Part shown: one piece after another, positions 46,650-55,408 of the stretch | Layout: every line of letters starts with the position of its first letter | Numbering within the stretch: position 1 is the stretch's first letter | Origin: an uncultured Porphyromonadaceae bacterium | GTDB lineage: Bacteria; Bacteroidota; Bacteroidia; Bacteroidales; Muribaculaceae | NCBI GenBank assembly: GCA_947073495.1 | Contig: CAMTMX010000002.1 | Location: 1 to 64,000 of the forward strand | Length of the DNA: 64,000 bases | Reading direction: 5' to 3' | Notes under the pieces: generated by a model | What the model was told of the DNA's origin: nothing | The model's database searches: none | Seen by the model: only the letters and a program-made list of their open reading frames with translations | Program-made: the position numbers and the translations under genes

Positions 46650-48866
46650 ATGAAACTAAACGAAAACACCACACTCTCTCCTTCCTCAAAATGCAGGTTG
46701 GCGGCTTTGCCGCTGATTCTGTCGATGTGCGCTTCAGTGCCAGGCATAATCGCAAACGACAATGTCAAGACCACTTTCCAGACCTCGCGTGAATGGCGTC
46801 CCACGATTGATAACCGTGCTGATGCCGTGATGGTGTATGGAGTCGGAGGCAACCCTTCCGATCGTGAAGGTAACCGCAATTTTGAAAACCGTGTGAAAAG
46901 CTGGCGTGACCGAGGATATACTGTCCATTTCATGACCGGTATTGCCTGGGGTGAATACCAGGATTATTTCACGGGCAAATGGGATGGTAAATCTCATCTT
47001 GACGAAGGTCAGGTCACTATGAAAGGTGACACAATCTGGCACGGACACCTTGTGCCTTACATAGTGCCGTCGATGAACTTCCTTAAATATATGAAGGAGG
47101 CACACGTGAAGCGTGTGATCGATGCAGGTATTGACGCTATCTTCATGGAGGAACCTGAATTCTGGGCACGATCTGGTTATAGCGACGCATTCAAGAAAGA
47201 ATGGAAAGAATATTACGGTACGGAGTGGCAGCCGCAACATGAGTCGCCGGAAGCCACATATCTTGCCAACAAACTAAAATATCATCTTTATTACCGCGCC
47301 CTCAACGAGGTGTTCACATACGCCAAGGAGTATGGCAAGAGTCTCGGCAGGGATATAAAATGCTATGTGCCGACACATTCATTGGTGAATTATTCCCAAT
47401 GGCAGATCGTCAGCCCTGAGGCAAGTCTTGCTTCGTTGCCATGTGTCGACGGGTATATAGCACAGGTATGGACTGGAACTTCCCGTGAGCCGAACTATTA
47501 TAACGGCAATTATAAGGAGCGCGTGTTTGAAACCGCTTTCCTTGAATATGGCTCGATGGAATCCATGACGGCACCGACGGGGCGCAAGATGTTTTTCCTT
47601 ACCGACCCGATAGAAGACCGTGCAAAAGACTGGGACGATTATAAACGCAACTACCAGGCTACTTTCACAGCCAAGCTTCTTTATCCAGGGGTAGGGGATT
47701 ATGAGGTTATGCCATGGCCTGAACGCATTTATGAAGGTCTTTATAAGGTGAGCGCCGACAGCGACGAGAAAACCAAGATACCCCGTTTTTATTCCACTCA
47801 GATGCAAGTGATGATCAATGCCCTCAACAAGATGCCGGTGGTTGAAAACAAGGTGTCGGGAAATCACGGAATCGGCGTTCTGATGTCTAATTCTTTAATG
47901 TTCCAACGATTCCCTTTACATGAAGGGTATGACGATCCGCAGCTTTCCAATTTCTATGGTATGGCTTTGCCTCTTGTGAAGCGTGGTGTGCCCGTAAAGA
48001 CCGTGCATATTGAAAATCTTGGTTTCCCTGCCACTTTGGCAGATACGAAAGTGCTTGTGATGACATATTCCAATATGAAACCTCTTGATCCTGTTGCCCA
48101 CGCTCACCTTGCAGATTGGGTTAAAAAAGGAGGGGTGTTGCTATTCTGCGGATCTGACAAAGACCCGTTTCAGAAAGTGCCTGAATGGTGGTCGACTGGT
48201 GAAAACTCTTATTCAGCACCGTCACAACACCTGTTCTCGCTGATGGGTATGCCGGAAAATGCAGGCGAAGGTAGTTATAAAATAGGGAAAGGCACAGTAC
48301 ATGTGTTGCGTCATGATCCAAAAGAATTTATCCTTTCCGACAATGGCGATGACAAGTTTATCACCACGCTTACCGGTCTTTATGAAAAAGAGGCAAAGGG
48401 GGGTAAATTAAAATTCAAGAACAATTATCTGTTGCGTCGCGGGCAATACACTCTCGCTGCTGTGGTTGATGAAAGTGTCGACAACACCCCCTTGTCTCTT
48501 AAAGGGAAATATATAGATATGTTCGACCCTTCGCTTCCTGTCATGAATGAAGTCACTGTCAACCCCGGCAGTCAGGTGCTACTGCTTGATCTCGGCAACG
48601 TGAGGGAACCGAAGACTCCTCAGGTGCTTGCCGCATCTTTCCGGGAGAGTGATGAGGAGAGAGGGAAGAAAGAATACACGTTTGTGGCAAAAAGCCCGAT
48701 AGATACTGACGGCATTGCACGTGTGCTTCTGCCGTCGGCTCCCAAGAGCGTTACGATAGATGGCGTTGAATCAAACTCATTGTCGGCTTGGGATCCCTCC
48801 ACACGCACTTATCTTATTAAATTTGATAACCGACCCGACGGCAGGAAGGTCACTTTCCGCTGGTGA
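46650..48866 (+). CDS. Secreted TIM-barrel protein, candidate unclassified glycosidase
   Basis: 738 residues with a signal peptide (hydrophobic part about residues 16-35, after a long polar N-terminus). I do not recognise a named family. Residues about 55-390 read as a TIM barrel: strands VMVYGVGGNP, YTVHFMTGIAWGEYQ, AGIDAIFMEEPEFW (E167-E168-P-E170), IKCYVPTHSL, VDGYIAQVWTG and KMFFLTDPIEDRAKDW. The FMEEPEFW end of a strand is where a catalytic acid would lie. Residues about 400-560 resemble the GATase-like domain of GH42-type enzymes (GIGVLMSNSLMFQRFP, TKVLVMTYSNMKPLD, WVKKGGVLLFCGSD). A C-terminal beta domain follows. It is transcribed divergently from GH92 from the shared mannan operator and is followed by GH76, so a role in mannan breakdown is likely. 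Confidence 0.7.
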   Translation: MKLNENTTLSPSSKCRLAALPLILSMCASVPGIIANDNVKTTFQTSREWRPTIDNRADAVMVYGVGGNPSDREGNRNFENRVKSWRDRGYTVHFMTGIAWGEYQDYFTGKWDGKSHLDEGQVTMKGDTIWHGHLVPYIVPSMNFLKYMKEAHVKRVIDAGIDAIFMEEPEFWARSGYSDAFKKEWKEYYGTEWQPQHESPEATYLANKLKYHLYYRALNEVFTYAKEYGKSLGRDIKCYVPTHSLVNYSQWQIVSPEASLASLPCVDGYIAQVWTGTSREPNYYNGNYKERVFETAFLEYGSMESMTAPTGRKMFFLTDPIEDRAKDWDDYKRNYQATFTAKLLYPGVGDYEVMPWPERIYEGLYKVSADSDEKTKIPRFYSTQMQVMINALNKMPVVENKVSGNHGIGVLMSNSLMFQRFPLHEGYDDPQLSNFYGMALPLVKRGVPVKTVHIENLGFPATLADTKVLVMTYSNMKPLDPVAHAHLADWVKKGGVLLFCGSDKDPFQKVPEWWSTGENSYSAPSQHLFSLMGMPENAGEGSYKIGKGTVHVLRHDPKEFILSDNGDDKFITTLTGLYEKEAKGGKLKFKNNYLLRRGQYTLAAVVDESVDNTPLSLKGKYIDMFDPSLPVMNEVTVNPGSQVLLLDLGNVREPKTPQVLAASFRESDEERGKKEYTFVAKSPIDTDGIARVLLPSAPKSVTIDGVESNSLSAWDPSTRTYLIKFDNRPDGRKVTFRW

Positions 48867-48949
48867 TAGTCAATTCATAATGCATATTCATAATTGCTCC
48901 CGATCTTGATTGTGGCGCGAGTGCAACTAAATTCAAAACTCATAAAAAC

Positions 48950-50254
48950 ATGAAACTGATTCCATTTTCGATTATAGCCGCATCTTTAATGGGAATGGCG
49001 GCTTGTGGCAGCCCTAAATCTGCCGACAAGATAAATACAGCATTCGAGGCATACGATGCTTTCAACACTGTGTTTCTTGATTCCACAAAATATATCTATA
49101 AAAACACTACCGCGGATTCCGCCGCTGTAGACCGCTGGGGGGGTGCGGCTGCGATATGGTGCCAGCCGATGTATGCCGACATGGCTATGAACGCGATGCT
49201 TCTCGCCAGAGAGAATGGGGATAAGGAGCGCGAGGGGCAATACCGCGCTCTCGCCAATAAAATCCTTGACGGAAACGTGGCTCACTATTTGAATTTTGAT
49301 TTTGACAATAACGACACCAACAAAGGATGGTTCATATATGACGACATTCAATGGTGGACCATCACAATGGCAAGGGCTGCAAAGATTCTTGGTAGAGATG
49401 ATTGTCGTGAACTTGCCGAGAAAAGCTTTGCCCGTGTGTGGTATGGCTCCCCGCGTGTAGGGGACACCGGGTCATACGCCGATCCTGCAAAAGATTTGGG
49501 CGGTGGTATGTTCTGGCAATGGCAGCCGATCGAAAATCCTAACGCCAATGCTGCAGGCGACGGAAAAATGTCGTGTATCAATTTCCCGACAGTGGTTGCC
49601 GCGATGTTGCTGTATGATCTTGCTCCCGCCGACCGTAAGGGAGACGAAAATCCGGAATCATGGACAAATTCATACGGTTCGTTCATTCGTCCTCATTATG
49701 AGACGAAAGACCGTTATTTGGAGATGGCGAAGGAAATCTACGGATGGTCGGCTGAAAAACTTGGCGACATGCAGACAGGGATGATCGTAGACAACCGTCA
49801 TGGCGATTCCCGCGGTGGTCATCCGTTGCTCTATAACCAGGGGACGTTTATAGGAGCTGCCTCTTTGCTTTATAAGGCAACAGGGGATTCTACGTATCTC
49901 GACAATGCCAAGGCGGGCGCTGATTATTCTATCAATGAACTTTCCAAGGGAGGATATCTGCCATGGGCTCATAATCCGAACAATCCTTACGATCAGGGAA
50001 GTCTTGAACAGGGTGTCTATCCTGCCATTTGGGCTCAATATATGGATATTCTGATCAATGAATGCGGACAGGAACAGTATAGGGAATTTATCGAGAGAAA
50101 TATAACCGCAGGTCTCGGCAATCGGAATGCCGCCGGCATTTGCGATGGAGAATTGGGTGTGGCTACGCCTGACAGTGTCATGATAGGAAGCTATGCGGCT
50201 TCGTCGCTTCCCGCACTTATGTTGCTTTTCCCGACAGAACAAGGTTCAAAATAA
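48950..50254 (+). CDS. Glycoside hydrolase family 76 alpha-1,6-mannanase (second copy)
   Basis: 434 residues, lipoprotein signal with Cys19 (MGMAACGSPKSADK); no acidic export signal follows, so it probably faces the periplasm, unlike the surface GH76 at 15.3 kb. The catalytic Asp pair is D131-D132 in GWFIYDDIQWWTIT, and the family block HPLLYNQGTFIGAASLLYKA is present. Only part of the family's substrate cleft can be judged, but the pattern suggests cutting of imported manno-oligosaccharides. It lies 84 bases after the candidate glycosidase gene and 12 bases before the isomerase-like gene. Confidence 0.92.
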   Translation: MKLIPFSIIAASLMGMAACGSPKSADKINTAFEAYDAFNTVFLDSTKYIYKNTTADSAAVDRWGGAAAIWCQPMYADMAMNAMLLARENGDKEREGQYRALANKILDGNVAHYLNFDFDNNDTNKGWFIYDDIQWWTITMARAAKILGRDDCRELAEKSFARVWYGSPRVGDTGSYADPAKDLGGGMFWQWQPIENPNANAAGDGKMSCINFPTVVAAMLLYDLAPADRKGDENPESWTNSYGSFIRPHYETKDRYLEMAKEIYGWSAEKLGDMQTGMIVDNRHGDSRGGHPLLYNQGTFIGAASLLYKATGDSTYLDNAKAGADYSINELSKGGYLPWAHNPNNPYDQGSLEQGVYPAIWAQYMDILINECGQEQYREFIERNITAGLGNRNAAGICDGELGVATPDSVMIGSYAASSLPALMLLFPTEQGSK

Positions 50255-50266
50255 AAGAGGTATCCA

Positions 50267-50917
50267 ATGAGACAACCGATTAAACTTCTGCCATATTTCG
50301 GAAACATGGGACAGGGGGGAGACCACATCGCCCGTTTCAAAGGACTGTCAGTAAATTGCAGTGCTATTGGGGAAAGCTGGGAGTTGTCTGTGGTGCCCGG
50401 GAAGCAAAGTATTGTAGCTGAGGGAGACAATGCGGGAATGGAACTGCAAGCCCTCGTGGATAACCTGAAGGGCAATTTGATAGGAGAAGGAATATATTCG
50501 CTATATGGCGGAGAATTTCCTATCAACATAAAACTTGTGGACAACGAAAACCGTCTTGCTGTGGAAGTCTGCCACCGCTTGGACAATCATCAGATGCCGT
50601 TTTTATATTGTCCGGAAAAACATGATGAAGATTCGCGTGCAGCTTCGCATCCACTTGTTTCGGGTCCATGTTTTTCAGTGGTCAGAGAAGCTGTGGAAGG
50701 GGAGCGCACAATAAAGAATCCGCAAGATTCCTTTATGGGGCTGCTATGTGTCGGCGGTGAGGGACAATTGAAGGTGGATGGAGTCTCGACGCCTGTGAAA
50801 AAGGGAGAGACACTTCTCCTTCCTGCTCCTGTCAACGAATTTGATGTAAAAGGAGTCCTGACCCTCCTCACAGTCGTTTCCCTCATTCCCGACTCCATAA
50901 GTATGAAGCCGGTTTAA
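50267..50917 (+). CDS. Phosphomannose-isomerase-like cupin, shortened
   Basis: 216 residues, cytosolic (no signal). The N-terminal part follows class I mannose-6-phosphate isomerase (IKLLPYFGNMGQGGDHIA, GESWELSVVPGKQS, GEFPINIKLVDNENRLAVEV), and the C-terminal cupin strand block (GEGQLKVDGVSTPVKKGETL) is present. However, the metal-binding QVHP motif reads VEVCHR (residues 99-104), and the TEMWY segment and the later histidine motif are missing, in keeping with a length of 216 rather than about 310 residues. It may be inactive, regulatory, or act differently. Its place between GH76 and GH78 genes of a mannan locus fits a link to mannose use. It is tightly packed: 12 bases behind GH76 and 14 bases before GH78. 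Confidence 0.72.
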   Translation: MRQPIKLLPYFGNMGQGGDHIARFKGLSVNCSAIGESWELSVVPGKQSIVAEGDNAGMELQALVDNLKGNLIGEGIYSLYGGEFPINIKLVDNENRLAVEVCHRLDNHQMPFLYCPEKHDEDSRAASHPLVSGPCFSVVREAVEGERTIKNPQDSFMGLLCVGGEGQLKVDGVSTPVKKGETLLLPAPVNEFDVKGVLTLLTVVSLIPDSISMKPV

Positions 50918-50931
50918 AACAGACTAATATA

Positions 50932-53559
50932 ATGAAAGTTGCAAAAATAATGATTCCGGCGGCTATACTCTTGTTGTCGCCTTGCAGTACCGACGCTGCG
51001 GGACGAAGGAATCCCGGAGGTAAGTTTACCGATGCGTTGCCTGATTCGTTATGGAAATGTTCGGAATGGATTTCTGTAGCCGATGCTCCCGTAGTGACGG
51101 GGAGGGTGGAAGGCTCTAATGAGCGTGCCGCCGACGGTGCCGGATGGTTTGTGGCAAAGGTGAAATGTGGTAAGGAAGTTGTTTCTGCACGTTGGATGAC
51201 TTCAGGTCTTGGGGTGTATCAACTTTATGTGAACCGTCGCATCGTTGGAGATGAGATCCTGAAGCCGGGTTTCACTCATTATGAAAAGACTAAACTCTCT
51301 TTTACATACGATATCACGGATCTTTTCTCACGAGAACCGGATGCCGTCAATGAGTTGGCAGTTCAGGTCACTCCCGGATGGTGGGCAGACAAGATCATAA
51401 CGCCCGGCGGTCATGAAGGAATGATAGGAAAGAAGGTTGCGTTCCGCGGAGTGCTTGAAGTCACTTACGCCGATGGTTGTAAAGATTATTTTGGCACAAA
51501 CACGGATGACTGGAAAGCCGGGATAGCCGGCCGTGTCAGACATGCCGCCATTTTCGATGGAGAGGATTATGATGCGAGGCAACTTCCCGGATATGCTTCA
51601 TCCGGTCAGTTTTCTGTTCCTGAGAAGAACAACGAATTTCAAGGAAAGATTTTTCCGTCAGATGGAGCAGAAGTTTATTTCCGGGAGGACCTTGCCCTTC
51701 TTCCTGTTAAAGCCTACACATGGAAAGGTGTGACAGGAGATACAGAAGATGAATATGGCACTGTCAATATTGTAAAGATATATGGCGCGGGCAAGGATAT
51801 TATTCTTCGTAAAGGTGAGACGCTTGTAGTGGATTTCGGACAGAATTGTGCTGCTGTCCCGGAATTTGAATTCAAGGCAAAAGAGGGTACCAGACTCAGT
51901 TGCCGACCTTCGGAAATACTCAATGACGGAAACGGTTCGAAAAGCCGAGGAATGGATGGTCCCGAAGGAAGTTGTCATCGTCTTAATCTCCGTGTACCGG
52001 AGACTGGGATGCTTCTTGACTACACTTTTGCCGGTGGCAGGGGGTATGAGACGTATCGACCGGAATGTACATTTTTTGGCTACCGGTTCATCTCTGTCAC
52101 TGCTGATGATGATGTGAAAATCAAAAGGGTGAAGTCAATTCCTGTTAGTTCCATATCCCGCAATCTTGAGACCGGGACTATCACTACGGGAGATCCCGCA
52201 ATCAACTGCCTTATCTCCAACACAGTCTGGGGTCAGCGTTCGAATTATCTTTCCGTCCCTACCGATTGTCCGCAACGCAACGAGCGGCTCGGATGGACAG
52301 CCGACACTCAGGTCTTTGCCGAGACCGGAACCTTTTTTGCCGACACAAGACGCTTCTTTCACAAGTGGATGCGCGATATGCGCGACACACAACATGAACT
52401 CGGTGGATTTCCCGGAGTGGCGCCACAGGCACAATATGGTGCGTTTCCTACCGATATGAACCGTCTCGGATGGTCAGATGCCGGAGTGATTGTGCCTTGG
52501 GTGGTATGGAAACAATATGGCGACACGGATATTATTTCCGAAAATTGGGAAGCAATGGAGAAATATCTTGATCATATCAGCGGCACACGATATAATCATC
52601 ATGCTCATGTGGCGGAGAACGGCAATTATCAATGGGCTGACTGGTTGAGCTATGAGCCTCTGGAAAGTTGCAGCGGAAGAAAAGATTATCAGGACTATCA
52701 GGGCAATTGGCACGTGCGGCCGGAAACCTATGAGTATTGGAATTATCTTAGCGGCAGCTATTGGCTTATGGATGCTGAGATGATGTGCGACATGGCGAAC
52801 GCGATAGGACGCGACGGCTCGCATTATCGGAAAATCGCCGATGAGGCACGTGATTATTTGCGGGAGACGTTCTTTCGGGCTGACGGTACGTTTCTGACGG
52901 AAATTCTCAACACGATGCAGACTCCGGCGTTGTTTGCCCTCAAAAACAATCTTTTTGAGGGGGAGGCGAAGGAAAATATCATCAATCGTCTACGGGAAAA
53001 TTTTGCTCAACACGACAATTGTCTTCAGACCGGATTTCTCGGCACGTCGATATTGATGCCCACTCTTACTGAAAACGGGATGTCGGACATCGCTTATGAA
53101 CTGTTGTTTCAGCGTAAAAATCCAAGTTGGCTTTATTCTGTCGACAATGGTGCCACCACAATCTGGGAGCGTTGGAACAGTTATATGATTGAACACGGCA
53201 TGGGACCTCAGGGAATGAACAGTTTCAATCATTATGCCTATGGATGTGTAGGTGAATGGATGTGGGAGACAATGGCAGGCATAGCCTCAGATTCGTCGGC
53301 TCCAGGTTTCCGGCGTATCGTTATGAAACCGGTGCCTGACCGAAGACTCGGATTTGTGAAGGCAGAGTATTCTTCAGCATCCGGGGTTGTGAAGAGTCAT
53401 TGGAAGTATGAAGGCGATAAGTGGATATGGAATTTCACTGTTCCTGAAGGGGCGGTTGCTGATGTCGCTCTCCCGGGTGATACAGCCACAAAGGAGTATT
53501 CTCCCGGCAACTATTCGATTGTCTGCACTCCCTCTGATAATCCCGCGATATTCAGATAA
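50932..53559 (+). CDS. Alpha-L-rhamnosidase-like glycoside hydrolase family 78
   Basis: 875 residues, signal peptide with a possible lipobox (LLLSPCSTDAAG). N-terminal beta domains (ASGLGVYQLYVNRR-like region near residue 95; DFGQNCAAVPEFEFKAKEGT near 300) precede the alpha/alpha barrel, which starts near residue 430. The GH78 catalytic block is TDCPQRNERLGWTADTQVFA from residue 444, followed by GGFPGVAPQAQYGAFPTD and WADWLSYEPLES. A C-terminal beta sandwich follows (GMGPQGMNSFNHYAYG, GVVKSHWKYEGDKW). Family members release alpha-L-rhamnose by inversion. Rhamnose is not part of simple yeast mannan, so the target may be a rhamnose-bearing mannan or a different sugar. Last gene of the rightward operon that starts at 46.65 kb. 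Confidence 0.88.
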   Translation: MKVAKIMIPAAILLLSPCSTDAAGRRNPGGKFTDALPDSLWKCSEWISVADAPVVTGRVEGSNERAADGAGWFVAKVKCGKEVVSARWMTSGLGVYQLYVNRRIVGDEILKPGFTHYEKTKLSFTYDITDLFSREPDAVNELAVQVTPGWWADKIITPGGHEGMIGKKVAFRGVLEVTYADGCKDYFGTNTDDWKAGIAGRVRHAAIFDGEDYDARQLPGYASSGQFSVPEKNNEFQGKIFPSDGAEVYFREDLALLPVKAYTWKGVTGDTEDEYGTVNIVKIYGAGKDIILRKGETLVVDFGQNCAAVPEFEFKAKEGTRLSCRPSEILNDGNGSKSRGMDGPEGSCHRLNLRVPETGMLLDYTFAGGRGYETYRPECTFFGYRFISVTADDDVKIKRVKSIPVSSISRNLETGTITTGDPAINCLISNTVWGQRSNYLSVPTDCPQRNERLGWTADTQVFAETGTFFADTRRFFHKWMRDMRDTQHELGGFPGVAPQAQYGAFPTDMNRLGWSDAGVIVPWVVWKQYGDTDIISENWEAMEKYLDHISGTRYNHHAHVAENGNYQWADWLSYEPLESCSGRKDYQDYQGNWHVRPETYEYWNYLSGSYWLMDAEMMCDMANAIGRDGSHYRKIADEARDYLRETFFRADGTFLTEILNTMQTPALFALKNNLFEGEAKENIINRLRENFAQHDNCLQTGFLGTSILMPTLTENGMSDIAYELLFQRKNPSWLYSVDNGATTIWERWNSYMIEHGMGPQGMNSFNHYAYGCVGEWMWETMAGIASDSSAPGFRRIVMKPVPDRRLGFVKAEYSSASGVVKSHWKYEGDKWIWNFTVPEGAVADVALPGDTATKEYSPGNYSIVCTPSDNPAIFR

Positions 53560-53568
53560 TACGGAAGC

Positions 53569-53595
53569 GGATGGAGTGGATGGAGTGGATGGAGG
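53569..53595 (+). repeat. Three copies of GGATGGAGT
   Basis: A 9-base word repeated three times in a row (the last ends in GGAGG) just after the GH78 stop codon. Confidence 0.8.
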
Positions 53596-53627
53596 GAACG
53601 ATCAATGTGCATGTTATAAAAAAGTTG

Positions 53628-53675
53628 TATCTTTGCAGCGGATTCGGAAATATATCGGATTATTTCCGGATCCGC
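53628..53675 (+). promoter_or_regulatory. Promoter and 5'-terminal hairpin of the ABC-F gene
   Basis: TATCTTTG (53628-53635) is an exact -7 box. Three bases later GCGGATTCGGAAATA (53638-53652) pairs with TATTTCCGGATCCGC (53661-53675) at 14 of 15 positions. The mRNA would therefore begin with a 15-bp hairpin at its very 5' end, which could stabilise it or control expression. The ATG follows at 53738. Confidence 0.6.
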
Positions 53676-53737
53676 ATTGTTATGATTCAATTTCCGCAGG
53701 CGAAAGTAAGCGTGCGAAATTTAAATAATTTATAGAT

Positions 53738-55357
53738 ATGTTATCGGTAGACGGACTGACTGTCGAGTTTGGGGGAACGACCCTTTTCAAGGATGTTTCT
53801 TTTGTAATAAATCCCAAAGACCGTATTGCACTGATGGGCAAGAACGGGGCGGGCAAGAGCACGCTTCTTAAGATTCTTGCGGGTGTGAGACAGCCCACTT
53901 CGGGAAGGGTCTCCGCACCTAAGGACTGCACCGTGTGCTATCTTCCCCAGCACATGATGACGGAAGATGTGCGCACCGTTTTTGAGGAGGCTTCTCAGGC
54001 TTTTGCCCATCTCCGGGAAATGGAAGCGGAGATTGATGCCATGAACAATGAGCTTGCAACACGCACCGATTATGAAAGCGATTCCTACATGGCTTTGATT
54101 GACAAGGTGGCTGCCGCGAGTGAAAAGTTTTATGCCATAGACATGACCCATTTCGAGGAGGATGTGGAGAAGGCATTGCTTGGACTTGGCTTCAAGCGGG
54201 AAGACTTCAACCGTCCCACTTCGGAATTTTCCGGAGGATGGCGCATGAGGATCGAGCTTGCGAAACTGCTTTTGCAGAATCCTGACGTGCTTTTGCTCGA
54301 TGAGCCGACCAATCACCTCGATATCGAGTCGATAGGGTGGCTCGAAGATTTTATAGTTAACAGTCCTATGGCTGTAGTGGTGATAAGCCACGACCGCCGT
54401 TTCATAGATAACATCACTACACGAACTATTGAAGTGACCCTCGGCAGAATCTATGACTATAAGGCACGCTACAGCCATTATCTTGAACTGCGGAAGGAAC
54501 GCCGGCAGCAACAGCAGAAGCAATATGATGATCAGCAGAAACAGATAGCCGAGGCAAAGGAGTTTATCGAAAGGTTTAAGGGCACTTATTCAAAGACCTA
54601 TCAGGTGCAGAGCAAGGTTAAGTGGCTTGAAAAGCTGGAGATTGTGGAGGTTGACGAGGAAGATACCTCGGCTTTGCGACTTAAGTTCCCGCCATGTCCT
54701 CGAAGCGGGAGCTACCCTGTAACGTCGGAGGAGGTAGGGAAGAGCTATGACGGCAAGACTGTGTTTTCCAATGCCTCGTTTATTATAAGCCGTGGCGACA
54801 AGGTGGCTTTTGCAGGACGTAACGGCGAAGGGAAATCCACAATGATAAAAGCCATCATGCGGGAGATAGAGCATGACGGGACTATTACATTAGGTCATAA
54901 CGTAAAGATAGGTTATTTCGCTCAGAACAGCGCGTCTCTTCTTGACGAGAATCTCACGGTGTTTCAGACTATCGACGATATCGCTGTAGGCGATGTCCGT
55001 CTCAAGATAAGGGATTTGCTCGGTGCTTTCATGTTTGGGGGCGAGGAGAATCAGAAAAAGGTGAAAGTCTTGTCGGGAGGCGAGAGGGTGCGCCTCTGCA
55101 TGATAAAGTTGCTTCTTGAACCGATAAACCTGTTGATTCTTGATGAGCCCACCAATCATCTTGACCTGAAGACGAAAGATATCCTGAAACAGGCTTTGAG
55201 AGATTTCGACGGCACATTGATAGTGGTAAGCCATGACCGTGACTTCTTGGACGGGCTTGTGGAGAAGGTCTATGAATTTGGAGACGGACGGGTGAGGGAG
55301 CATCTGTGCGGCATCAATGAATTCCTTGAAAAGAAAAAATCAGAGCAGCAGCGATGA
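53738..55357 (+). CDS. ABC-F family ATPase
   Basis: 539 residues with two ATP-binding cassettes and no membrane segments. Cassette 1: Walker A GKNGAGKSTLLK, signature EFSGGWRMRIELAKLLL, Walker B DVLLLDEPTNHLD. A charged linker of about 80 residues (about 235-315, QQQQKQYDDQQKQIAEAKE) joins them. Cassette 2: GRNGEGKSTMIK, VLSGGERVRLCMIKLLL, LLILDEPTNHLD. ABC-F proteins act on the ribosome, either as translation factors or in resistance to ribosome-targeting antibiotics; the short linker and the close fit to the housekeeping pattern favour the former, but this is a judgement. It has its own promoter and leader hairpin. Confidence 0.95.
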   Translation: MLSVDGLTVEFGGTTLFKDVSFVINPKDRIALMGKNGAGKSTLLKILAGVRQPTSGRVSAPKDCTVCYLPQHMMTEDVRTVFEEASQAFAHLREMEAEIDAMNNELATRTDYESDSYMALIDKVAAASEKFYAIDMTHFEEDVEKALLGLGFKREDFNRPTSEFSGGWRMRIELAKLLLQNPDVLLLDEPTNHLDIESIGWLEDFIVNSPMAVVVISHDRRFIDNITTRTIEVTLGRIYDYKARYSHYLELRKERRQQQQKQYDDQQKQIAEAKEFIERFKGTYSKTYQVQSKVKWLEKLEIVEVDEEDTSALRLKFPPCPRSGSYPVTSEEVGKSYDGKTVFSNASFIISRGDKVAFAGRNGEGKSTMIKAIMREIEHDGTITLGHNVKIGYFAQNSASLLDENLTVFQTIDDIAVGDVRLKIRDLLGAFMFGGEENQKKVKVLSGGERVRLCMIKLLLEPINLLILDEPTNHLDLKTKDILKQALRDFDGTLIVVSHDRDFLDGLVEKVYEFGDGRVREHLCGINEFLEKKKSEQQR

Positions 55358-55408
55358 CATTTTTATGAACTAAAGTTGAGGTGTTTGAAATTAAATCGGA
55401 AATACGTC

